NCBI GenBank assembly: GCA_016704445.1
Contig: JADJAE010000004.1
Coordinates: 1 to 64,000, forward strand
Length of the DNA: 64,000 bases
DNA from: Deltaproteobacteria bacterium
Lineage (GTDB): Bacteria > Myxococcota_A > Polyangia > Polyangiales > Ga0077539
Reading direction: 5' to 3'
A program made the translations under genes and the position numbers. The notes beneath the pieces were generated by a model that saw only the letters and a list, made by a program, of their open reading frames with translations, was not told the origin of the DNA and made no database searches. Shown piece after piece: positions 8,601 through 17,014 of the stretch. The stretch's first letter is position 1; each line of letters opens with the position of its first letter.

Positions 8601-9991
8601 GCCCCGGGCTCGCCCGCTGGCTGCTGGCCTCCGCGGCGCTGCAGCTCCTCTGCGCCACCCTCATCGCCGGTCGGCTGCACCCCGACGAGGTCCACCAGTG
8701 GATCGAGCCCGCCTCCCGCTGGGTCCACGGCTACGGGACCATCTCCCACGAGTGGTACTCGGGCATGCGCAACGTGCTCGGCCCGGGCCTCGTCGCCGCG
8801 GTCTTCGCCCTCTGCAAATCCCTCCACCTCCGCGACCCAGCGCTCACCCTCGGCGCGCTCCACCTCGCCACCGGCCTCGCATCGCTGTGGTCGCTCCGCG
8901 CCCTCCACGCTTACCTCCTCCGGTATTCCTCCGCCGCCTCCGCGGAGCTCGCGGTCGCCCTCCTCGCGTGCTCAGCGCCCTTCGCCAACCTCGCCTTCCG
9001 CCCGATGGGCGAGTCGCTCTCGGCGATGGCGGCGATGCTGGCCCTCGGCGCCTACGGGGTGTCGCCCCTCCGCGTCGGCTGGTGGCTCGGCGTGGCCTTC
9101 GTGCTGCGCTACCCGTCGGGGCTGCTGCTCGTCGCGCCCGCGCTCGCGCTCGTCCTGCGCCGCGACCGCGCCGCGTTGGCCCGCGCCCTCGTCGGGGTCT
9201 CGCTCCCGCTGCTGGCGCTCGGCCTCGCCGATCGCCTCGCCTGGGGCAGCGCATTCCACTCGGTGCGCGCCTACCTCCAGTTCAACCTCGTGGACGACCG
9301 CGCTCGCATCGACTTCGGCGCGAGGCCCGCGTGGTTCTACCTGGCCTGCCTCCCGATGTTCGTCCCCGCGGGCGCATGGATCGCCCTGCGCGGCCTCGAT
9401 CGCCGCCGCCTCGGCCTCGCTGGGGCGATGGCCCTCGTCTACCTCGCTGGGATGAGCGCCATCGCGCACAAGGAGTTCCGCTTCGCGCTGGTGGCGGTGC
9501 CGCTGGCGACCGCGGCGCTGGTGGGCGCTCGCTCCTCGTGGACGACCGCGGAGCGGCGTCTGGCGCTGGCGCTCACGGCGGCGCAGTCGGCGGTGGTGCT
9601 GGCGGTGCTTTACCTGAGCGGGTACTGCCAGGGCGACCCGACGAGGGCCGCGCGCTGGGCCGGCGGCAGGGCCGACCTGCGTGAGCTGGTGATGATGAAC
9701 GCCTCGCACCCCGGGCTCGCGACCATCGGGCGGCGCGTCGCGGTGTGGGGCGACCCGAAGGAGAAGCGAGCGCGGACGGCGGCGCTGGTGGCGGCGCGTG
9801 GCCGGGGGTGGTGCCCGCCGGGGCGCTACCTCGTGTGCGACGAGCGACGCGGCCAGTGCCTCGATGAGGTGATGCGACGAGAGGGATGCGCGGTGGTGGC
9901 GCGTCGAGGGCGGGCGGTGGTGATCGCGCGCCCGGCGTTGACGGGCCGCTCCCCGGGGGATCACGCTTCAGGCAGCCATGCGAGGGAGTGA
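8597..9991 (+). CDS. GT22-family (ALG9/PIG-B-like) mannosyltransferase homologue
   Basis: 464 residues, polytopic, about ten hydrophobic segments. The first outside loop has LHPDEVHQWIEPASRW with the Asp30-Glu31 pair, and a later loop has AIAHKEFRFALV; the HPDE...EP and HKExRF motifs are the signatures of family GT22, the dolichol-phosphate-mannose-dependent enzymes of eukaryotic N-glycan and GPI synthesis. In bacteria such proteins are expected to use polyprenyl-phosphate sugars on the outer face of the inner membrane. The C-terminal 110 residues are less hydrophobic, with several Cys. GTG start overlaps the lipoprotein stop (GTGA). Codon use agrees with neighbours. Family call firm, sugar and acceptor unknown. 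Confidence 0.82.
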   Translation: MSPGLARWLLASAALQLLCATLIAGRLHPDEVHQWIEPASRWVHGYGTISHEWYSGMRNVLGPGLVAAVFALCKSLHLRDPALTLGALHLATGLASLWSLRALHAYLLRYSSAASAELAVALLACSAPFANLAFRPMGESLSAMAAMLALGAYGVSPLRVGWWLGVAFVLRYPSGLLLVAPALALVLRRDRAALARALVGVSLPLLALGLADRLAWGSAFHSVRAYLQFNLVDDRARIDFGARPAWFYLACLPMFVPAGAWIALRGLDRRRLGLAGAMALVYLAGMSAIAHKEFRFALVAVPLATAALVGARSSWTTAERRLALALTAAQSAVVLAVLYLSGYCQGDPTRAARWAGGRADLRELVMMNASHPGLATIGRRVAVWGDPKEKRARTAALVAARGRGWCPPGRYLVCDERRGQCLDEVMRREGCAVVARRGRAVVIARPALTGRSPGDHASGSHARE

Positions 9992-10455
9992 CTTCGACGA
10001 ACTCGGCTTCTTTGCTGCGATCGAGACATCGGGTGCTCGCTCCCTCCTCATCGGCCGACGCGCGCTGGTGCTGCTCGGGCTCCCGGTGCTGACGGCCGAC
10101 TACGACCTGTGGCTGCACGCTGACGACATCGCTATCCTCAACGCGGCGGTGGCGCCCTTCGACCTCGTCGCCACGGTCGACGCCGTCGAGGCGCGACGAC
10201 GTGGCCGGTACGTCCTGCAGAACGACGAGCACGTCGACGTCCTGGTCGCGCGGAGCGTCTCGACGGTCGACAAGCGAGTCCGTGATCTTCGACGATCTCT
10301 GGGCCCGACGTGCAGAACTCTGGATCGACGATCACGTGCGCGTGATGATTCCCGCGCTCGCCGATCTGCGGCGCACCAAGCGCTTTGCGGCGCGGCCGAA
10401 GGACCTCGCCGACCTCCGCCTGCTGGACGTTCTGATCGCGGAGCGCGAGTCGTGA
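9978..10455 (+). CDS. nucleotidyltransferase-fold protein (frameshifted)
   Basis: About 158 residues when one extra base near 10273 is removed. The N-terminal part has GRRALVLLGLPVLTADYDLWL, where TADYDLW fits the T-x-D-x-D strand of minimal nucleotidyltransferases (AbiEii/DUF6036 type); the C-terminal part, in the next frame, has LRRTKRFAARPKDLADLRLL, the usual K-x3-R-x-KDLxD helix of these proteins. The Gly-Ser of the classic GS motif is not clear. It overlaps the end of the GT22 gene by 14 bases and its stop overlaps the start of the 78-residue gene that follows. A role in RNA or protein nucleotidylation, perhaps as part of a toxin-antitoxin pair, is only a guess. Confidence 0.65.
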
Positions 10456-10688
10456 CGGAGCGGCTGCGATCCGCTGGTCTGGAGGAGCGGGCCCGACTGA
10501 AGGCCATGTACGACGCGCCCATGGACGTCGCTGAGTTCGTTCGATGCGCCGCCGCTCCGCTGACAGCGGAGGAGATCGCCGAGACCCGCGAGCTCATCAA
10601 CTGGTTTACCCAGCGATACCCGACGGGAGCCGAGCGCCTCGCCTACGCTCGACGTGCGTGGAAGCGATGGAGCCGCCCCGGTCCGTGA
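10452..10688 (+). CDS. small protein coupled to the nucleotidyltransferase
   Basis: 78 residues from GTG 10452, whose start overlaps the nucleotidyltransferase stop by four bases (GTGA). It is mostly helical and charged: TERLRSAGLEERARLKAMY at the start and RLAYARRAWKRWSRPGP at the end. No family recognised. The tight coupling suggests that the two proteins act together. It is in the same frame as the first part of the previous gene, so the two could be mistaken for one long product; the GTGA junction and the continuation of the nucleotidyltransferase in another frame argue for two genes. Confidence 0.6.
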   Translation: MTERLRSAGLEERARLKAMYDAPMDVAEFVRCAAAPLTAEEIAETRELINWFTQRYPTGAERLAYARRAWKRWSRPGP

Positions 10689-10744
10689 CCCTCCGCTCGC
10701 TGACTCCTGCCCTATGCCCCGCTCCGGTTGCAGCGCCCCTGAGG

Positions 10745-11950
10745 CTACAGCAGCGCCTCGAGCATCGCCGCGGCCCGCTCCGCACCGCCCGCCTTCGCGA
10801 AGGCGTCGCGCACCCTCGCCGCGCCCTCCGCGCAGCCGCGGGCCTCCTCCACCGCCGAGCGCAGGCGTGACGCGCTGAGCTTCCCCCGGTCGAGCATGGC
10901 GCCCGCGCGACACTCGACGACGCGACGGGCGACCTCGAGCTGGTCGCGGCCCCAGGGCACCACGCACGGAGGCCGCCCGACGCGAGGGCTCGCTGGGTGA
11001 TCCCCATTCCCCGTGGCACGACGGCGCTCGCGCGTGGCATCACCTGGGCGTGGGAGACGAAGCGCTCGACCACGACCCCCTCGGGCGCGCGCACCGTGGC
11101 CGGATCGACGCCCGCCGTCGTGCACACGAAGCTGCACCGAGGAGTCGTCGCGAAGGCCGATGGCGGCGTCGATCAGCGCGCCGTCATCCTGGAACTCCGT
11201 CGAGCACGTCACGAGCACGATCGGCTTCTCGGTCGACATCCACCCGGGCGTCGACGACGACGGCGGCGGTGACCAGAGCCCCGGCCCGACCAGCTTCATG
11301 TTCGCGGGCCAGTCACTGCGCGGGTACTCGAAGGGCTCCGCCGTCATGTGCAGCAGGAGCGGCGGCGCGAGGTACATCTCGGGGATGCTCTTGAACGGGC
11401 GGGCGTCGGCGCTGGCACGCACCCGGTTGAGCTCTGGAAGAAACCTCTCCCAGGGACCCTGCACCAGCGGCCGGGGCAGTCGATCGCGGAGCCGCCCCAG
11501 CGCCCCCGCGCCGGCGCGAACCCTGGACCGAAGGGCGGCGCGTCGCGGGAGGGATAGGGCATCGGAAAGGGATGCCACGTCGCCCACGGGAGCCCCGAGC
11601 CTCGGCCACCGCCTGCGCGCCCCACGCGTTGGTGTCGACGAGCAGGAGCTGCGGGCTCTCGTCGGCGATCGCTCGCCGCATGTCCTCCACCTCGGAGGCC
11701 GCGCGATCGACGAAGGTGCGCACCGAGCGCCTCGCGCTCTCGAGCGGGGAGCGCACCTTCCAGTCGTCGATCGCACGCGCCTCGACCGTCGACGACATGG
11801 CCCTCGCCGACAGGCCCGCCCTGACGACGAGGTCGACCTCGGCGGCGAGCGCACGCGGACGTCGTGGCCGCGCCTCGAGGCGCGAGCGCCGTGTCCATGA
11901 TGGGAAGAGGTGCCCTCGGCAGGGGACGTGTACACGAGCACCGTAGCCAT
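10745..11950 (-). pseudogene. UDP-glycosyltransferase (GT1, MGT-like), many frameshifts
   Basis: Fragments of one GT-B glycosyltransferase lie in all three frames. The start MATVLVYTSPAEG is at 11950; then come RGHDVRV, MSSTVEARAIDDWKV (another frame), LLLVDTNAWGAQAV, PWERFLPELNRVR, EKPIVLVTCSTEFQDD, GITQRALASGG (third frame) and VVPWGRDQLEVARRVVE. The last two are the UDP-sugar-binding end of GT1 enzymes. At least six indels are needed, several at C/G runs; even the expected HGG of the donor site can be restored by one deletion and one insertion near 11010. ATG overlaps the TetR stop by one base (TGATG), so the pair is an operon. As given the reading frame is destroyed; I cannot separate gene decay from sequence error. 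Confidence 0.7.
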
Positions 11951-12537
11951 CAGCGTTCTCCTCGTGCGACGGCGAGCGCCATCGCGGTCATGGTTCGACC
12001 GACCTGCTGCCGGGTTCGACCGAGGTCGACCCGCAGGAGCTTCCACACATAGAGGTCCGTCGCTGCGACGAGCGCGTCGAGCCGCCGCTCCCGCTCGGCA
12101 CCTTTGAGCGCGGCGAGCGAGCACGCGAAGACCTCGCCGACCCACGCGCGGTGCACGGCTCGCGCCTCGTCGAGCCCTGCGTGCAGCAGCGGCACGTCCG
12201 CCTCCTGCCTCAGCAGGTGCCACATGGTCCGCCCGTCGCGCTCGTAGTGGTCGAGCAGCGCCGGGCGCGCCTCCTGGGTCATCCGGGGAGGTCGGCGCTC
12301 CGCCTCGACGCGCGCCCGCATCCTCCCCCCGACGGCCGCGAACAGGCCCTCCTTGTTGCCGAAGTTTCGCTGGAGCGTCGGGATGCTCACGCCCGCGGCG
12401 CGCGCCACGGCGTCGAGCGTGACGCGATCGAAGGGCTCGCTGAAGAACAGCGCCTCGGCCTCATCGAGGATCCGCTCGAGGCTCTCCGCCGTCTTCTGGG
12501 CTCGCGCCGTCTGCTGATATGCGCGCCCGCTTTTCAT
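11950..12537 (-). CDS. TetR-family transcriptional regulator
   Basis: 195 residues from ATG 12537 (GTG 12543 adds two). The N-terminal helix-turn-helix is typical: ESLERILDEAEALFF, then FDRVTLDAVARAAGVSIPTL and QRNFGNKEGLFAAV, where YFxxKE is replaced by NFGNKE. The C-terminal ligand domain is unassigned. It is directly followed by, and overlaps, the UDP-glycosyltransferase gene, so it probably controls that gene and itself in response to a small molecule that the glycosyltransferase might modify. A nested inverted repeat covers the start region (see separate entry). Confidence 0.88.
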   Translation of the reverse strand: MKSGRAYQQTARAQKTAESLERILDEAEALFFSEPFDRVTLDAVARAAGVSIPTLQRNFGNKEGLFAAVGGRMRARVEAERRPPRMTQEARPALLDHYERDGRTMWHLLRQEADVPLLHAGLDEARAVHRAWVGEVFACSLAALKGAERERRLDALVAATDLYVWKLLRVDLGRTRQQVGRTMTAMALAVARGER

Positions 12538-12557
12538 GTTCACAGCATGAACGTGAA
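12538..12557. promoter_or_regulatory. inverted repeat at the TetR start, possible autoregulatory operator
   Basis: GTTCA-CAGCA-TGAAC (12538-12552) is perfect, and TTCAC...GTGAA (12539-12543 with 12553-12557) is a second perfect arm pair over the same bases. Such nested repeats at the start of a tetR gene are the usual binding site of the regulator itself. The arms are short, so chance cannot be excluded. Confidence 0.4.
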
Positions 12558-12607
12558 TTCATCCGGGCGTCAATCCGCGTGCCTCCGGCGATCAGCTCTC
12601 GCCGCGA

Positions 12608-13315
12608 TCAGTGGCTGCGCAGCGGCCCGGTCGGCCCGACGCCGATGCCGTCCACCACCAGCCGAAGCAGGATCTCCGGGATCGCATCCATCGGCCCGAG
12701 GTCGTGCCCCGAGAGCGCCCGGTGCAGCAGGTGCTCGACCGCGCCCACGACGGTGGCCGCCGTCACCCGCGGATCAAAGGCCTTGAGGAGCCCGTGGAGG
12801 TGCGCGGCCTCGGTGAGCGTGACGGCGCGGTGGTCGATCTCCGCGGCGAGGCGGGCGAGGGGGCTACGCGGCCCGTGGTCCGGGGCGCGGCGCTCCTGGA
12901 GGTAGAGCCGGGTGACGTCGGGGTTGGCGAGCACCGCGGTCGAGAGCGCGAGCCCGAGGGTCTGGTAGGCGCCGAGCAGGGAGTCGTAGTCGCGCGCCTC
13001 GCGGATGGCGGTGTCACAGGCGTCGAGGGACGCGCGCACGGCGTCGCCCACCGGCTCGATGAGGGCCTCGACCACCTCCGAGAGGTCACGGAAGTAGGTG
13101 TAGAAGCTCCCCTTGGCGATGCGGGCGCGCCGCACCACGTCGTCGACCGAGACCCCCTCGACGCCCCGGTCGAGAAACAGCTCCAGCGCCGCCTTCGCGA
13201 TGGCCTGGGTGCGCGCCTTGCGGTTGGCGTCTCGCGTCCCCCCTGCGGGGCCGGGGCGAGCGGAGGGGGCGTTGCGCGGACGCACCGCAGGCGACCTCTT
13301 GCGCACGCTTGACAT
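12608..13315 (-). CDS. TetR-family transcriptional regulator
   Basis: 235 residues from ATG 13315, with GAGGTGG as ribosome binding site. After a 30-residue Arg/Pro-rich leader the DNA-binding domain reads RKARTQAIAKAALELFLDRG, then VSVDDVVRRARIAKGSFYTYFRDLSEV, a clear TetR helix-turn-helix with YTYFRDL at the recognition helix end. The C-terminal domain (QTLGLALSTAVLANPDV, LHGLLKAFDPRVTAATVVGAVEHLL) is the effector and dimer part. A perfect palindrome lies between this gene and the divergent HelD-like helicase, making autoregulation and control of the helicase likely. The effector is unknown. Confidence 0.92.
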   Translation of the reverse strand: MSSVRKRSPAVRPRNAPSARPGPAGGTRDANRKARTQAIAKAALELFLDRGVEGVSVDDVVRRARIAKGSFYTYFRDLSEVVEALIEPVGDAVRASLDACDTAIREARDYDSLLGAYQTLGLALSTAVLANPDVTRLYLQERRAPDHGPRSPLARLAAEIDHRAVTLTEAAHLHGLLKAFDPRVTAATVVGAVEHLLHRALSGHDLGPMDAIPEILLRLVVDGIGVGPTGPLRSH

Positions 13316-13338
13316 CAGGGAGCCACCTCGTTCAAAAC

Positions 13339-13356
13339 CATGACTACTTAGTCATG
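13339..13356. promoter_or_regulatory. TetR operator palindrome
   Basis: CATGACTA-CT-TAGTCATG: 8-base perfect arms with a 2-base centre, 24 bases upstream of the tetR start. The size and symmetry are typical of TetR operators. It overlaps the probable -10 region of the tetR promoter, with a TTGACC -35 box at 13373-13378 (minus strand) 16-17 bases upstream, so bound repressor would block its own transcription. Confidence 0.75.
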
Positions 13357-13634
13357 TTATTGTCGCCGCAGGTCAAGCGTCGGGCGATCAGAGGGAGACG
13401 CGATGATCGGACTGCCATTGGCGCCTCTTGTACAGCAACGCGTGGGAGCAGGTGATCCACAAGACGTGTTGCACGGGATGGGGAAGCGTCGGGAGAGCTT
13501 CTGGAGCTTTCACTGGCACGGCCAACGACCGGGCAAAGGCCGCCGCGAAGGTCGCCGCCGCGGGCGATGAACGGGCGAGGCGCTCGGGCACTGTGGCGGC
13601 GGAGGTCGACAGGGAGTAGAATGCCCGCCCCTCT
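13357..13634. other. intergenic region between tetR and the HelD-like gene
   Basis: 278 bases with no gene that I can support. It holds the TTGACC box for tetR at 13373-13378 and a short frame from ATG 13402 (about 55 codons, Arg/Gly-rich) without family likeness, and an open frame on the minus strand without support. The helicase promoter should lie here but I could not pick one out. Confidence 0.4.
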
Positions 13635-16259
13635 ATGACAGACCCCGATTCCAAGGGCACGAGCCCCGCCGCCGACAAGGAACTCCGCACCATCGTCGCC
13701 GAGGAGGAGAAGATCCTCAAGCGGTGCGTGGAGAACCTGGCCGCGGTGCCAGAGGTCTACCGCACCGACTACGACCGGGAGATGGTCGAGCTGCGCGACC
13801 TCATCGGCGACGCGCGCAACGAAGACCTCCCCGCGCTGATGGCGGAGATGGAGCGCCTGCGCGGCGTGGCCACGCGCCGCGCCGAGGTGGTCACCGGGAT
13901 GGTCGACGCCTCGTCCCCGTACTTCGGCCACATGCGCCTCGCCGAGGGCGGTCGCAGCCGCGACGTGCTCATCGGCAACAGCACCTACGTCGACACCGAG
14001 CGCGGCGTGCGCATCGTCGACTGGCGCGACGCCCCGGTCTCGCGGATCTACTACCGCTACCAGGAGGGCGACGAGTACGAGGAGGAGTTCGGCGGCAAGA
14101 CCCTGGAGGGCACCGTGGCCATCCGTCGGGCGGTGGTGATCCGCGGCGGCGCGCTCAAGCGGGTGGTCGCTCCGCAGGGGGTCTTCTACCAGAACAAGGA
14201 GGGCTGGCAGCGCGCGACGGTGCACGGCGAAGCTCCAGGGCGGCCAGCTCAGCGCGGTGCGCCCGCCCACTGAAGACGAGCGCCGCGAGGCGGCCAAGTC
14301 CAAGGGGCGGCTGGGCGTCGGCGTCGAGGGCAGGGAGGACAAGCACCTCCCGGAGATCCCGTCGCTCATCGACCCGCGGCAGTTCGAGCTCATCACCCGG
14401 CCGCACTCGGGCCTCGCGGTGATCCAGGGCGGCGCCGGGTCGGGCAAGACCACCATCGGGCTCCACCGGATGGCGTACCTCGCGTTCAACAACCCGAAGC
14501 GCTTCTCGCCCGAGCAGATGATGGTCGTGGTGTTCAACCGCGCCCTGGCCTCGTACATCGTGCGGGTGCTGCCGGCGCTCGGCGTCGAGGGCGTGCACGT
14601 CACGACCTACGTCGAGTGGGTGCACAAGCAGCGGCGCAAGCACCTGTCGCGGGTTCCGGAGGAGATCCGCGACGACACGCCCGCGGTGGTGTCTCGGGTG
14701 AAGAAGCACCCGATGATGCTGAAGCTCATCGACGAGCGCATCGCCGACGAGGAGCTGAAGGCGAGGGACGCGCTGCTCGAGACGGCGCGGCGCAACAACA
14801 TCGAAGAGCGGGTCGCGAAGGCGTGGAAGGCCCTCGAGGGCAACGCGCTCTCGCGGAGGCTCACGGGCCTCGGGCAGTGGGCGCGCGGAGAGCGCGACCT
14901 CGGCGGCACGAGCGGCGCCGACCTCGGCGTGCGGCTCCAGATGGACCTGCAGAAGGCCATGGACCCGTGGATGCGTCGTGCGCGCGACGTGGTCTGGGAC
15001 TGGGCCGAGCTGGTCACGGACTACAAGGCATTGAAGAGCGCGGCGGAGCGCCAGGCCCCGGGGCGTTCACCGCCGGCGACCTCTCGACCGCGGTGCGCTG
15101 GCACCGAGCGGTGCACGCGCTGGGTGGTCGCGGACACGGTGAGCGAGGAGGACGAGGAGCGCGAGCGCGGCGGAGACCGGGCCGAGCGGCGCAACCGACG
15201 CAAGGGCCCGAAGGACCGCGCCGAGCGCACCGCCCCGAGCGAGCGCGTGGGTCAAGGAGCGGGCGCGCTTCGGCGACGAGGAGACCGAGCCGGAGGACCT
15301 CGGCTGGGAGGCGGCCGGCGACCAGACGCGCGAGGAGAGCACAGCGCGCGCGTCGAGGCGCGAGGACGACGACGACGACCACCGCGGAGGCGGCGGCGAC
15401 GTCGGCATGGATCGCGGCGCCGACGGCGTCCGCGAGGACCAGACCGACGACGCCATCGACCCGGAGGACGAGGCGCTGCTTCTGCGGCTCTACCAGGTGA
15501 AGCGCGGCCCCCTGCGCGGCCCGTCGAAGCAGCCGCTCAAGTACGAGCACCTCTTCGTCGACGAGGCGCAAGACCTCTCTCCCATGGAGCTCTCGGTGCT
15601 CCTCGGCGTGGCCTCCTCCGGACCGCTCCGTGACGCTCGCGGGCGACACCGCCCAGCGGCTCCTCATGGACAACGGCTTCAGCGACTGGGAGGGCGTGCT
15701 GCGCGACCTCGGCCTCTCCGGCGTCGCGGTCGAGCCCCTGCGCATCGGGTACCGCTCGACCCTGGAGGTGCTCGCCTTCGCGCGCGACATCCTCGGGCAC
15801 CTCGCCGACCCGGAGGCCCCGCTCGCCACGCGGCACGGCGCGCCGGTGGAGTTCCACGGCTTCAACGAGGTCGGCGCGGCGGTGGCCTTCCTCTCCGAGG
15901 CGCTGCGCGAGCTGTCGATGCACGAGCCCCGCGCCAACGTGGCCGTGATCGCTCGCAGCCCCGAGCGCGCGGACATCTACTTCGACGGCCTCTTCAAGGC
16001 CGAGGTGCCCCGCCTCGCCCGGGTGGCCGACCAGGACTTCGCCTTCCGTCCGGGCGTCGAGGTCACCGACATCCGGCAGGTGAAGGGCCTCGAGTTCGAC
16101 TACGTGATCCTCGTCGACGTGACGCTGTCGCAGTACCCCGCCGACGACGAGTCGCGGCACCTGCTGCACATCGGCGCCACCCGCGCGGCGCACCAGCTCT
16201 GGATCGTCTCCACCGGCATCCCCTCGCCGATCCTCCCCCGCTACATGATCGAGGACTGA
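13635..16259 (+). pseudogene. HelD-like SF1 DNA/RNA helicase (five frameshifts)
   Basis: About 873 residues if indels at roughly 14229, 15060, 15115, 15248 and 15618 are repaired. The N-terminal coiled coil (EEEKILKRCVENL) and DVLIGNSTYVD, RIVDWRDAPVSRIYYRY and EFGGKTLEGTV are typical of HelD-like proteins that bind RNA polymerase. SF1 motifs: Walker A GGAGSGKTT (about 14,430), Walker B LFVDEAQDLSPME (about 15,560), motif III LAGDTAQRL, motif V VKGLEFDYVILVDV and motif VI GATRAAHQLW. A charged, acidic low-complexity insert of about 110 residues lies before Walker B (15,140-15,480). In HelD proteins this family removes stalled RNA polymerase from DNA or protects it. Divergent tetR upstream suggests regulation. 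Likely intact in the organism; frames broken here. Confidence 0.75.
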
Positions 16260-16282
16260 TCCCCTCGGCCGGGCTCCGTGTC

Positions 16283-17014
16283 TTACGGAGCCTTGTATGC
16301 CATCGCTCCTGCGGTGGCGCCGAAGACCGTCTCGAAGTGCGCGACCGCCCGGCGGGCGAGCGCCTCGACGGAGGGCACCGGCGTCACCCCGAGGCTCTCC
16401 AGCGAGGTCACCGGGTGCTGGGAGATCCCGCACGGCACGATCAGCCCGAAGTCCGAGAGCGCCGTCGAGGCGTTGAGGGCGAAGCCGTGCATGGTGATCC
16501 AGCGGGAGATCTTCACCCCGATGGCGCCCAGCTTGGCGGGCGCGAGGTTGCGCTCCTGCCCGGGCCACTGGTGCGGCGAGTCGAGGTCGATCCAGGCCCC
16601 GATGAGGTCGTCGCGCGGCCCCACGCCGAGCCCGTGGTCGGCCGCGAGCAGGGACATCACCCGCACCAGGTCGCGCACGTAGCGCCGCACGTCGGGCCGG
16701 TCGGGCGCGAGGTCGAAGATGGGGTAGGCCACGAGCTGTCCCGGGCCGTGGTAGGTGACGTCGCCGCCGCGCTCGGTCTCCACGAGGTCGACGCCGCGAG
16801 CCCTCAGCGAGTCGGCGCTGAAGAGCACGTGCTCGCCCTTGGCGGAGCGCCCCATGGTGACCACCGGGTCGTGCTCGAGGAGCAGCAGCGTGTCGGGAAT
16901 CTCCCGGGCGGTGCGGCGCTCGACGAGCTGTTGTTGCAGCGCGTGGGCGTCGCGGTATCCGACGCGCCCGAGCCACACCGGGTCGAAGCGCCGCGCGGGA
17001 GGCTCGCCGCTCAC
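16283..17014 (-). CDS. lipB: lipoyl(octanoyl) transferase
   Basis: 243 residues from GTG 17014. Moves octanoyl from acyl carrier protein to lipoyl domains of E2 and H proteins, the first step of lipoate assembly. Conserved blocks are all present: LLLLEHDPVVTMGRSAKGEH, GGDVTYHGPGQLVAYPIFDL, KLGAIGVKISRWITMHGFALN with the catalytic Lys, and VPCGI with the acyl-accepting Cys. Length is usual for LipB. The GTG start overlaps the stop of the upstream lipoprotein gene by four bases (GTGA). lipA is not in the window. Confidence 0.95.
   Translation of the reverse strand: MSGEPPARRFDPVWLGRVGYRDAHALQQQLVERRTAREIPDTLLLLEHDPVVTMGRSAKGEHVLFSADSLRARGVDLVETERGGDVTYHGPGQLVAYPIFDLAPDRPDVRRYVRDLVRVMSLLAADHGLGVGPRDDLIGAWIDLDSPHQWPGQERNLAPAKLGAIGVKISRWITMHGFALNASTALSDFGLIVPCGISQHPVTSLESLGVTPVPSVEALARRAVAHFETVFGATAGAMAYKAP

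Noticed and set aside
13402..13619. Short frames in the tetR-HelD spacer
   Set aside because: Arg/Gly-rich products without a family match or clear ribosome binding site; overlapping frames on both strands look equally open.
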